A stretch of DNA of 64,000 bases from Corylus avellana. Taxonomy: Eukaryota > Streptophyta > Magnoliopsida > Fagales > Betulaceae. This document shows positions 25,984 through 35,987 of the stretch, in pieces. The DNA is taken from positions 46,667,485-46,731,484 of the forward strand of contig NC_081541.1 of assembly GCF_901000735.1 (NCBI RefSeq), given 5' to 3'. Numbering within the stretch: the first letter of the stretch is position 1; each line of letters opens with the position of its first letter. The notes beneath the pieces are model-generated. The model saw only the letters and a list, made by a program, of their open reading frames with translations, was not told the DNA's origin and did not search any database. The position numbers and the translations under genes are program-made.

Positions 25984-26660
25984 CTAATGTGGTTCAGCAG
26001 AAACCGGGCAGTCCATAATGGTGTAATCCCATATGCAAAGTCCATCTCTTGCTCTGTCAAAAAAGTTTATTTGGATCATTTTGAGGCTTGGAAAATGAGT
26101 TCCCCCACTGAACTTTGGTCCCCTCCGGAGCCAAATACTTTCAAAATAAATTTTGATACAGCTATTCGTGAGTCTTCAACTCAAAGTGTTGTTTGTAGGG
26201 ACTCAAATGGGAGAATTATAAAGGCTATTTCTCAAATCAGCTCTTTATGTGACCCAATGTATGGGGAAGCTTTGGCAGCTTCTCTTGCAATTTCTCTGGC
26301 TACATCTCTGAAGCTCTTAGTGTTCTCTCTGGAAGGTGACTCGCAGGTGGTTATTACAGCACTTCTCCACCCTTCCATAGTCTCAGATTGGAAAATTGCA
26401 AATGTCATCTCGGACTCTATTTCCTCCATTCCTTCCTCCTCTTCCTGGAAGGTAAGAAAAATTAACAGAAGTACAAACTTCTACGCCTACCATGTGGCTT
26501 ACTGGGCCGCGGCAAAAGTTTTCTTCGGCTGCATTTCCACTTACCTACTCCATCTTCCCTCTTTCCCCATTTGTAGTGGAAAAGATCCACCCCCTTTTAT
26601 CCCTCTTGTTGCTCTTGTTTCTTTGTTTCTTGTAGTTTTCTTACCAAAAAAAAACTAAAA
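25984..26660 (+). mobile_element. 5'-truncated L1-type LINE with RNase H domain
   Basis: The insertion is bounded by a perfect 17-bp target duplication, AACTATTCCATGATATT, at 25967-25983 and 26661-26677. An uninterrupted frame from 25987 to 26658 encodes 223 residues matching the C-terminal RNase H region of plant LINE ORF2 proteins: WFSRNRAVHNG, PNTFKINFDTAIRES, YGEALAASLAIS, LEGDSQVVITAL, and the NFYAYHVAYWAA region where the family usually has an AH-type motif. The candidate acidic residues are Asp in NFDTA, Glu in GEALA and Asp in GDSQ. The element ends in an A-rich tail. The intact duplication and open frame suggest a fairly recent insertion. The reverse transcriptase is missing, so it cannot move by itself. 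Confidence 0.9.
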
Positions 26661-26705
26661 AACTATTCCATGATATTAACATTGCATCTTTTTATCAACC
26701 TTCGA

Positions 26706-26719
26706 TAAAAAAAAAAATA

Positions 26720-26751
<32 letters not shown>
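26706..26751. repeat. (ATA)n microsatellite
   Basis: A run of AATAATAAT units following an A-rich tract, just downstream of the LINE insertion. Confidence 0.85.
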
Positions 26752-26754
<3 letters not shown>

Positions 26755-26899
26755 GAATGGTGAGAATTATTATTGAATTTTAGATGTACCACCATTAGAT
26801 TTAATTTTCACTACCATGTTGGAAGTCTACACTTATGAGTGTATACTTGGTTGTGCTTGTAGTATTTCTCAAATAAAACTAAAGTTTATAGCATTGCTT

Positions 26900-27215
26900 G
26901 AATGATATTAGTAGGATCCTTGGCAGTTTACATAACCTACTATCTAATCTACGTATAAGGATTTTGTCAATTTTAAATAAAACGAATAGTATTCACTTAA
27001 TAGTTAAGATTTAAAGTTGATGCATTTAACGGTGTATATGATTCAACCATAACATTTAATTTAATTTTTTTTTTTTTTTTAAAAAAAAAAACACTAACAT
27101 TGATTTTATATATACAATTCAATAAACAAACTTTAAATTTTGGCAATAAAATATATAATCTACATTTCATTTGAAATAAATAGTCCCCCTAAATCCCTAA
27201 TTTCCAGTCCCATCA
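26900..27215 (+). other. Decayed duplicate of the COM1 promoter region
   Basis: GATATTAGTAGGATCCTTGG (26906 on) matches GATATTGGTAGGATCCACGG at about 30488, and AGTCCCCCTAAATCCCTAAT (about 27181) matches AGTCCCCCTAAATCCCTCAT at about 30653, in the same order and orientation. The pieces in between are diverged and include a hairpin-family fragment (27008-27060). Only promoter and leader sequence is duplicated; no COM1 coding sequence follows. Confidence 0.6.
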
Positions 27216-28041
27216 TCAGCCTTGTCTCTCTCAATGATGTTCTGTAACAAAAAGAAAAAAGATTAAAAAATTCATTATCACCCACAACCACAATCATATT
27301 TTTTTCTTCTTCTTTTATTTACGTTTCAATCTAATTCTCCTAAGATCTAAAAATCAGCAAATTACACAAGCGTTATGTAGCCCTTCCATCTCAGGATCTT
27401 CCCACCTTTTTAGGGGCTCTTTCTTTTTTCTTTTCAAACTCTTTTGCTAGTCCAACAAAGAACATGTCCGTGGTGCAGAGCTTCCTCAAACATGATGACT
27501 ACATCAAAAGTCCATTGAGAATTAAACATAAGGGAATAATTAAAGTGCAAAAAAAAAAAAAAAAAACAGAACCATAACCTATTGTTCCCATCAGGCTTCA
27601 TACTACATAAAAAAAAATAAAAAAAAGGAAAGTGTTACTTCAACATGCCCTACAAAAGAAAACAAGAGGTGATAATTGCCCAGAGTGAGATGCTTCCACG
27701 AATAAGTCAACCGCAAGTGGCTTCATTAGCACAAGCAGTCACACATATATATATATATATACAGGTGACATACAAATAAATGTTTGAATATCCTTAGAAA
27801 ATGACTGTGATTGTTTTTCATTAATCCAACATCATTTATTGTAGACACAAAAGAAAGAAAAATAAAGAAAATTTCATTTATTGTAGATATGTAAGAATAG
27901 AAGATTTCATATTAAAGATTTAAATTCTTCCTGCTTCTTAGCATCTGAATGGCTTGATTTATCACGAAAATATGCTAGATAATACCTATATGCTACTTCA
28001 AAAAATTCCAGTTTCTCAATTCCCTAAAGACGTGTGATTCC

Positions 28042-28289
28042 CTCTATCGAGCTGCTCTAAAAGGCGATTGACAAGGTGCCAAAAACATACTTCAGAAGTA
28101 TCAAGGTGTCGTTGTTGTTCTCCTATCACGCCAATAAATGAACACACTTCAAGTTGCAGTTGTAGCAAAACAAACTAGTTTTATAAAAGAAATATTGAAT
28201 TGTATGACTCTAGAACAGTTAGAATTTCAAAACCTCAATGGGCATACAATTCTTACCTTTGTTGCTACATCAGGAAATGTGAAAATTGC
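28042..28289 (+). pseudogene. Ankyrin-repeat exon fragment (left arm)
   Basis: One frame reads LYRAALKGD, stop, QGAKNILQKYQGVVVVLLSR, Q, stop, MNTLQVAVVAKQTSFIKEIL, then NCMTLEQLEFQNLNGHTILT and FVATSGNVKIAE. This is the pattern of plant ankyrin proteins of the ACD6/ITN1-like class (ankyrin repeats followed in intact genes by a membrane PGG domain). Two in-frame stops and the missing downstream exons show that it is not a functional gene. It forms the left arm of the inverted repeat. Confidence 0.75.
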
Positions 28290-28310
28290 TGAGGAACTTT
28301 CTCAGTCTTG

Positions 28311-28558
28311 GCAATTTTCACATTTCCTGATATAGGACTAAAGGTAAGGGTTGTATTTTCATTGAGATTTTGAAAGTCTAACTGCTGTAAAGTCATACAG
28401 TTCAACTTTTCTTTTTATAAAACTGGTTTATTTTGCTACAACAGCAGCTTGAAGTGCATTCATTTCTTAACGTGAAAGGGGGACTGCACCAACACCTTGG
28501 TACATCTAAACTATGTCCTTGGCAAGTTGCCAATCAACTTTTAGAGCAGCTCAATAGA
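28311..28558 (-). pseudogene. Ankyrin-repeat exon fragment (right arm)
   Basis: The minus-strand counterpart of the left arm. It starts LYRAALK at about 28558 and shows a VAKDI-like segment, MYQGVGAV and QAAVVAK before frameshifts degrade it. Same origin as the left arm, and differently broken, so the two arms decayed independently after duplication. Confidence 0.65.
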
Positions 28559-28799
28559 GAGAATTGCACATGTCTTTGAGAATTGAGAACCTAAAATTTT
28601 TCCAAGTAACATAGGTATTAGCTACCATATTTCCATGATAAATCAAGCCAACTAGCTGCTAAGAAGCATCAAGAACTTAAATATTTTATGGAAAATCTTC
28701 TATTTGTACATATCTACAATAAATGAAATTTTATTTTATTTTTCTTTCTTTTGTGTGTCTACAATAAATGATGTTGGATTAATGAAAAACAATCATAGT

Positions 28800-30480
28800 T
28801 TTAGCACTTTTTCACTAAGATTCAACTACACTCTTAACTGTTTACTGAGAAAGCATTTAAACATCAGTAAACATCATTGAAACAAAATACTGCATAATTT
28901 TTCAGTAATTTTTCCTCATTGGAGTCACTGCATGAATTTCATCCGAAATCCAATTCTTCATTGTTTTCTACGTTTTCTGAGCAACCAAACAAAAGCAACA
29001 GGCTAGGAAAAGCAGAGAGCGCTACAAATCGAATTCCAAAATGCAGAGAATCAGGAAATAAGAGTCCATGAATCATGAGTGGAATTCAAAATGGCTATAA
29101 TTACTCAACTTCCCAAGAATATGTATATGAATAATGAAAATACCTCGATCCTTATTGCCAGCCAATTAATTTCAAAAGCAATCACCTGTATTCAATATTT
29201 ACAAACATTAATGGACAAATTTACATGGTATAGTAATTCACAACAAAAATAAAGAAGAAAAAGCCAAAGGCAGTTGAGATGAATAGTATATAAACATTTA
29301 TAATTTGATGACACAACTTCCCAACAAGTGAATCTGAAACAGAGTTAGAATGTCAAAGACTTGAACTTTAAACTAACTTTGCGACCTTTAATCTCTTCTT
29401 TCTTGTCCTGAACATTCTCAGGAACCAAACGGACTAACATGTCTCATTATCTTTCTCCACAATTCTCTCTCTCAATTCATCCCAAGATGTTGAAGTGAGA
29501 AAAGACATAATATAGAAAACTCTTTCTTTTTTTCTTTTTCTCCTCCCTTTTGAAGAAGCAGAGACACAAAACAAAAGCACATTCACAGCAGAGAAACACA
29601 GCAAAACACTCGATTACAAATCACATAATCGGAGAAACATTAAAAAGCAGAAACAAAAGACATATATAATATAGAAAACAACACAGCAAGCTTACACAGC
29701 CTAGAGACAGGACAGAAAGGCAGTGGAGAGTTTTAGAGGGCGAAGTTATATATAAAGACAGACAGACGGCGGTGAAGAAGAAAGTTGGTGGCAAAAACGC
29801 ACGTTTACTCAAAAAAAGAATAAACCTAAACATAAAACACACGTTTCAATCATGAAAATATAGCTAATATGGTGACAAATATTATTACCATAATATGTAG
29901 AGAATATTTTCGTAATATATTGAAAATATTTTCATAAATTAAAATATGTTAAAATCTTTGTTTTCATTGGTGGTGTTGTTGTAGTTTAAAATAAAAAGAA
30001 ATATAAAAGAAAAAAAAAATGAAAGCAGAAAACCTGAATTTTAATTATTAAAGCATTAATAAAAAATTTAGAAGAAAAATCTCGACTATTTTTTTTTTAA
30101 GGGAAAAACGTTCTATACTCATTCATTTTAAAAAAAAAAATCTTACAGACAGAGCATAAAGCTCTGAAGCAAATTATAGCCGAAGCTAAAATTACATACG
30201 TCAAAAATACAAACATAACAATCTAACAACCAAAATCTATCAGTGACGTCAACATCTGCTAACCTATGACTAGTTTTTTTTTAATAATGAATAAGCTTCG
30301 CTTTACTAATCTACAAAACAAAAGTACAAAACTCCATAATCCAGAGCTCCATCAAAATTTTGGTCAAAATATTTTTTTAGTTTTTATTATTATAATTTCG
30401 AATTTTCTTTTATTTTAAATAATATTAATGACGTGTAGTATTTAACATTATTTTTAATTATTTAATAATATTCTAAACAT
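28800..30480. other. Intergenic, no supported gene
   Basis: A block at about 29500-29870 looks promoter-like on the minus strand (TTATATATAA near 29748, followed by CT-rich leader-like sequence), but no coding exons I trust follow. A segment at about 30100-30250 resembles, on the minus strand, a LINE 3' end with tail. Otherwise nothing is recognised. Confidence 0.35.
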
Positions 30481-30567
30481 TCTATGATATTGGTAGGATC
30501 CACGGCGGTTCACGTAGCCTACAGTACTGCCTACCGCAGCGAATTGAAATCCCTTTACACATAAATC

Positions 30568-30600
30568 TTCCCCGCCAAGCTTGTTTCAAAACTATATAAT
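30568..30600 (+). promoter_or_regulatory. COM1 promoter: E2F-like site and TATA-like box
   Basis: TTCCCCGCC (30568-30576) resembles the E2F consensus TTTSSCGC, and CTATATAA lies at about 30592-30599. A probable noncoding first exon follows, ending near 30729 (TTATAAG/GTACTT donor). E2F control would suit a DNA-repair gene, but a single near-consensus word is weak evidence. Confidence 0.45.
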
Positions 30601-31330
30601 CCCGCTAAAGTCCATTTCACGGAACACTCCCTTCTTAACCCCGCGTCCAAACAGTCCCCCTAAATCCCTCATTTTCAATCCCAAACGTATTTCTTAGAGC
30701 AAATCTTTGAAGCTTTGCCTCTTATAAGGTACTTAATCTCTCACCCACAATTTTTTCCTTTGTTATTTCTTTTTTTTCCCTTTCTGTAACGATCTGTTTG
30801 GTTCTCGGGAAAAATGATGGAAAGGAAAAAGAAAATAATGTTTGAATCGGTGTGCTCGGTGGTGATTTCTTGTTTCAATGTGACGATAGTCTGATGAGTA
30901 GTGTGATCTACTTTGTCCAATCTCGAATGCTCATGAAACTAAATTTCGTTTAGATTTTTTTTTTTTTTTCAAATTTAGTTTGCATTTAGTGCCTTCGATT
31001 CAAATAGGTTCTGTTTAAATTTTTCCTAAATGATCTGAATTATCTTTGTTTTTTTACTTTCTCAGATTTGTGCTCTTCAAGAGTTTTTTTTTTTTTTTTT
31101 TAGCTCTAGTACAAAAATATTGAAGAAGAAAAAAAAGGGTTTTAAACATTTTTGTTGGATTTGCTAGCTGCTTTATCGAGTTCTGTCGGCTTAGTCCAGA
31201 TTGTGTGGTTTGCCTGTCGGAATCGGGTTTATCTTAGTCTGTGTATGGGATAACTTGGGATGATAATGTTGGTACTAAGAGTGGTACTCTCAAGTTGATA
31301 GTGTTTTAGAGATGGATGGTACTTGTCCTT

Positions 31331-32125
31331 AGGTGATCCTATGTGTTTATCAGCGTTTTATTGGGCTTTCTAGGAGCTAAACATTGATGCAAGTGTTTGC
31401 TTTGTTAGGGTAGGAAATGGTGCACTGTGGTCGTTTTAGAGTTAGTTTGTGCCTATTGGATAGATCCATAAGGATGGAAAGTGAGCTAACGAGATGGGTT
31501 TGGAATTCCAGGTCGGGATTTCGCGTATCTGTTACTAACACTTTATGGCTTTACCATGGTTTCTAAGAGCTAACAATTAATGCAAGTTTTTTGCTTTGCA
31601 AGAATAGGAAATGGAGCATTATGGTTGTTGTAGAGTTAGTTTGTCCTGACCGGATAGACCATCTGGTCAAGGATGACAATTGAGCTAATGAGACGGGTTT
31701 GGAAGCCCAGGTCGGGATTTAGGGTATATGTTATTAGGGTTTATGACTTTACCTGGCTTTCTAAGAGCTAAAAGTTAATGGAAGTTTTTGATTTGCAAGG
31801 ATAGGAAATGGCGCATTATGGTTGTTGTAGAGTTAATTTTTCCTGACCAGATAGACCGTCTGATCAAGGATGATAATTGAGCTAATGAATTGGGTTCGGA
31901 AGTCCAGGTTGGGATTTAGGGTATATGTTATTAGCGTTTTATGACTTTACTTTGGCTTCTAAGAGCTAAAAACTAATGCAGGTTTCCACTTTGCAAGGAT
32001 ATGGTGCATCATGGTTGTTCTAGAGTTACTTGGTCTCGACTGGATAGACCTGCTTGATTAAGGATGATAATTGAGCCAATAAGATGGGTCTGGAATTGCA
32101 GCTCAGGCTTTGGCTTATGTGTTTA
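31331..32125 (+). repeat. Four tandem copies of a ~196-bp unit in the COM1 5'UTR intron
   Basis: Recurring landmarks at roughly 196-base spacing are TTTCTAAGAGCTAA (about 31361, 31559, 31758, 31955), AGGAAATGG-type words, TAGAGTTAGTTTG, GGATAGACC and GAGCTAATGAGA. The copies differ by substitutions and small indels. The array lies wholly within the 5'UTR intron (about 30730-32470). Confidence 0.8.
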
Positions 32126-32472
32126 TTTAACTATTTGGTTGAAATCAATTTATAATTGAAGGAATGGGGACAACAGTGGGCTCATAAGTATCATCACTTG
32201 GTAGAATTTTGAAGCATTGGGGAAAATAGAAAGCTTTTTTTTTTTTCTTTTTTGCCTCATTGGCAATATTGGCAGTACGACAGTCTCATAGTGGAACTCT
32301 GGTTTTTCATTTCTTGGTGCTAAAACCAGGCATAGAAATAACATAATAATTTCAAACTATCTATTGCCCATTGTTTTGTTGAAGTCCAGTGCTGATGATA
32401 TCCAAGTAAATCTCACCTTGGTGTTGCCATTTCCTTTTTTTTTTTTTTTTTTTTTAACCCCTCATTTCAGAG

Positions 32473-34640
32473 ATGGAAGGGCACCTTCAAAACTCTCCCA
32501 AACTAGGGAATCCCATTGACAGTGATGATGCAAAGTATGTCTCTGGCCTCAGTACGATTCTGGTTGCCACAATTCAGGAAGCAAAAGACAGGATTTCTCA
32601 GATAGAATATATTTTCTGCAGTCAGCTCTTCCCTAATTTCCAATCAAAATCTAAAATCCTGCAGAAAATTTATTCTGAGGCCAGGAAAGCCACAGAAGAG
32701 GTATACAAAGAGAAAGAGAAGAATCTCAGACTCCAAATTGAAAGACTTCAACTTGAAAAACAACAAGGTCTTGAAGAGAACCAGTCTCTCAAGCTTGAGA
32801 TGGAAAAACCATCAAAAGAGCAGGAAGAGAAGATAAACCAGTTACTTGCCAAGATAAGAAGTCAACAACTCAAGATTGATGAGCTAGAACGAAAGCTTAA
32901 GAAGAAGTCTGTGGAAGTTGATGCGGGAATGGAATTGCAGAGCAGATTAATCCAAATGGTTCAATCAAAAGATACTGCCACTGTAAATACGGGAAAACAA
33001 CGGAAAGAGTATGAAGAAAAAACAAATGAGCTTCTGGCCAAAGTGAATTGCCTTGAGAGAAAAGTTGATGAGCTCCAAGAGGAGCTTAAAAGCAAGACTG
33101 AAAAAGAAGCAGAGGGAAAGGAGTTGCAAGAAAATTTATTCAAAAAGATTGAGTCACTTTCCTCGGAAATTGTAGGCAATGAGAATCAATTGAATGATAA
33201 TGAAAAGGAGAAAAGGTTACTTATGGACAAATTAGAACGTATGGAAGATAGTGCCAGTAGACTTCAAAAGGAGCTTGAGAAAAGGACTTGTGAGGTTGAG
33301 GAGGGAAGAAAATTTCAAAACCATTTACTTCAACAGATTGATTTGAATAACATAGAAATGTCAAAGAACAAACGGCAGTTGGAGGAGTGTGAGAAAGAGA
33401 ATAAGCTGTTTCTGGCTAAAGTAATTGGTTTAGAAGGGAAAATTAATGATTTACAGGTAAATCTCGGAGGAAGGAGAAAAGAAGAAAGTGATTCATATGA
33501 AAAGTTGCTTCAACAGAATGATGCGATTGCCTGCGAGTTATTGGCTGAGAAGAAGAGAAGAAAAGTTGTTGAAGATGCCCGCAAAAACCTGATATCTCAA
33601 CACAAGTACCTCCTCTCAAAGTGTGGTCTTACTATGGATAATATGCTCCCTCAAAGTGATTCATTTATGTGTAATCAGAATTCAATTACTCCGCCTGGTA
33701 AGACTAAATTGATTTAATTGTTTAATGTCTTTCTTATTAGTTTTATCACAATTATAAAGAGCTTCATAAATATAATTACTGAAGTTTCATGCTACTCTGC
33801 TGGTCTTAATAGTCACATGAGTCCCAATTTCCTTTGAAATGTTGGTTTACTTAGACTCAAATGGCCTTGGTATTGCATTGTCTGTTATCATTGTCCCTAA
33901 ACATTTGTCTATTGCCTGGAGTTGTAGATCTTGTAAACAAAATTTCAGACACATCTGCAGCTCTTAGTTACACAAAAAAAGTGAAGCATGACAGTGGAAG
34001 CTCGGAGGAACAGAAAGGAGCCAAATTAATTAAAGCCTCAAGCTTTGGTCCTCCTCCTACTTCCAATTTCCCCATGGCATCAAAATCTCCCTCGGACATA
34101 AAATCTGCCCCATTAGCTGGTGCAAAGCGGCCTGCATCTTGTTGGAGAGAGACCAGGTCCCGTCAATGCCAGGGTGGGCCTGACCCCCATGATGATTTTC
34201 TTGACACTCCCATTGAGAACATTAGAGGAAACTTGAACAAAGACTTGAAGGAACCAGTTCGTGACCCTCCACTTCCAGTCCCTATTCAGGAAGACATGGA
34301 TTTTGACAGCTTAGATGATGAAACAGAGGATATGAATGTTAATAGCAGCCCACAAAAGCAGCAGATGCCAGTTACAATTGCTAGCAAAAAAGGTTTCAAG
34401 TATGTTGAACCAGTAAGAAAGAAAGCTGATCGGGAAAAACTAAAAGGAGTTGAATGCAAACAGTGTAAGAAGTTCTACGATGCTGTACTACCCAATGATG
34501 GGGGAAGGGACACCAACGGCGATAAGCGGAATTTCCGCTGTGAACATCATGATGGTGTTTCTAGGCATCGGTATAGGTATGTCCCTCCCTTGACCCCTGA
34601 AGGATTCTGGAATATTGGATTTGAATCTGAAATGTCATAG
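32473..34640 (+). CDS. COM1: Protein gamma response 1 / COM1 (Sae2-CtIP homolog)
   Basis: Two coding exons, 32473-33697 and 33928-34640 (CCTG/GTAAG donor, TTGTAG/ATC acceptor), encode 645 residues. The N-terminal SGLSTILVATIQEAKDRISQ and IEYIFCSQLFP (about 24-54) match plant GR1/COM1. Residues about 70-385 are a long Glu/Lys/Gln-rich coiled coil. The C-terminal Sae2/CtIP domain carries the CxxC motif (Cys585, Cys588), NFRCEHHDG and the RHR motif (621-623) before RYRYVPPLTPEGFWNI. The family works with the MRN complex to resect DNA double-strand breaks and is needed for meiotic recombination and repair. The ATG lies two bases after an intron acceptor (TTTCAG/AG), so the leader is interrupted by a long intron bearing tandem repeats. 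It is slightly longer than the Arabidopsis protein, mainly in the coiled coil. Confidence 0.95.
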
Positions 34641-35424
34641 TACTTTCGAACTCAAAACTTATAATCGTTTAACTTCACTTCGATATCTTACTTCCTTTTT
34701 TGCAACTTTGTGATCCTAAGCGAACAAAATGAGGGAATACTACCAAAAAGGTGGACCATACACACCCATAGGTCACCAAGATAATCCTTCAAGCATATCC
34801 CCCAGAATTTGACCACTCGTGTTAACCCTGAAATACATACTTCATGATTCACATTCTATTACAGATTCTTATGATTTTAAATTGTATTATATTATCCACC
34901 CATGTACCAAACTTCTTTCTCTATTCTTCTATAAATTTTTGCTTATCAAGAAAGAAATCTATTAGATATCCAGTATTCGAAAAACAAATAATAGTAGAAG
35001 TTATGTTGTTGGGTAGTTACACTTGCCTGTACAAAGTTTGAGTTGTAAAACACAAGAGTGTTATACAATCTTCAAAGAAAAAATTTCTAGCATTTTCTGC
35101 ATCTGCTTGCCCCTAATTCAGATTAGGTTTGCAATTGAATTTGTATATTTTTAGCTTACTGCAATCACTTGGAAGCTCCAAAGTTGCTGTGACTTGAAAC
35201 ACCTTCATAATTTATCTTCTTTTGCTTCATTATCATGCATCCATTTACCTGATTTTTAATCTGGCACCTGGTGTATATTGGTGACTGGATTGTGAAACTC
35301 TCAGCTCTATGAGCCATCCTAATTCCATCATTGTTGCTCTTTGTTCATATATGCATTGACTCATCAATTCAAATGCTTCAATATTTCTGTTTACATATTC
35401 ACAAAACGGTATACATGTTATTAT
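34641..35424. other. COM1 3' flank
   Basis: Probable 3'UTR and AT-rich DNA. No gene is recognised up to the hAT-like element at 35425. Confidence 0.45.
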
Positions 35425-35979
35425 TAGGGGTGGGCAAATTAACCGATTACCGATTTTAACTGAACTGATATTAACCGTAATCGATCGTTATCGGTCGGTA
35501 ATCGGTTAAAAATTTTATACCGATAAGCTTATCAGTCGGTAATCGGTTGGTTAAAAATGTTTTATGAAAAAACCGATATGACCGATATGATTGACAAGCT
35601 ATTTTAATTTTTAATTTTTTAGAATTTTATATTTATTATTGTAGTGGATTAAAAAAAAAAAAAAAAAAAGCTTCAATAAGCTATTTTAACAAAAAATACA
35701 CTCTAAAATAACTAATTTTTAATAAGTTATTTTAGGCTTTAACCTAACAAAACGTATTTGGGCCTTCAAAATAATTAATTTTTTGCTCAATTAGCAACCA
35801 GTAAAAGCCTAATAAAAAGCCCACAAAAGCTCAAACTGATTTAATCGACTGATTACTAATATGATCGACAATTTTCGGTTAACACTTTTTATCGGTCGGT
35901 AATCAATTCGGATTTGGTTAACAAATAGTTTATCGGTTAACCGAATGATAAGCCCATTAACCGACCCAAACTGACCCTA
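35425..35979. mobile_element. hAT-like MITE with 8-bp target duplication
   Basis: A 555-bp element with inverted ends, TAGGGGTGGGCAAATTAACC on the left and GGTTAATGGGC plus TAGGGTCAG when the right end is reverse-complemented. It is flanked by GTTATTAT (35417-35424) and GTTATTAC (35980-35987), matching in 7 of 8 bases. The interior is built from ATCGGTTA/TAACCGAT and TCGGTCGGTAATC words in both orientations. No transposase is present. Confidence 0.8.
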
Positions 35980-35987
35980 GTTATTAC

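Larger units (their letters stand above)
27804..28799. repeat. Long inverted repeat, arms about 487 bp, 21-base loop
   Basis: The left arm 27804-28289 and right arm 28311-28799 are reverse complements with scattered mismatches and indels, by eye about 85 percent alike. They are nearly equal in length and separated by only 21 bases. Outer ends pair as GATTGTTTTTCATTAATCC with its complement; inner ends pair as GGAAATGTGAAAATTGC with GCAATTTTCACATTTCC. A transcript would form a long imperfect hairpin. Both arms derive from an ankyrin-repeat exon. Confidence 0.88.

Noticed and set aside
27195..27245. Exon-like minus-strand frame ending NIIERDKADDGTGN before a stop, with an AG acceptor
   Set aside because: It overlaps the segment homologous to the noncoding COM1 promoter, and no convincing upstream exons of a known family were found.
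29500..29870. Promoter-like DNA on the minus strand with TTATATATAA and a CT-rich leader
   Set aside because: Suggestive only; no coding exons of a recognisable family follow between 29500 and 28800.
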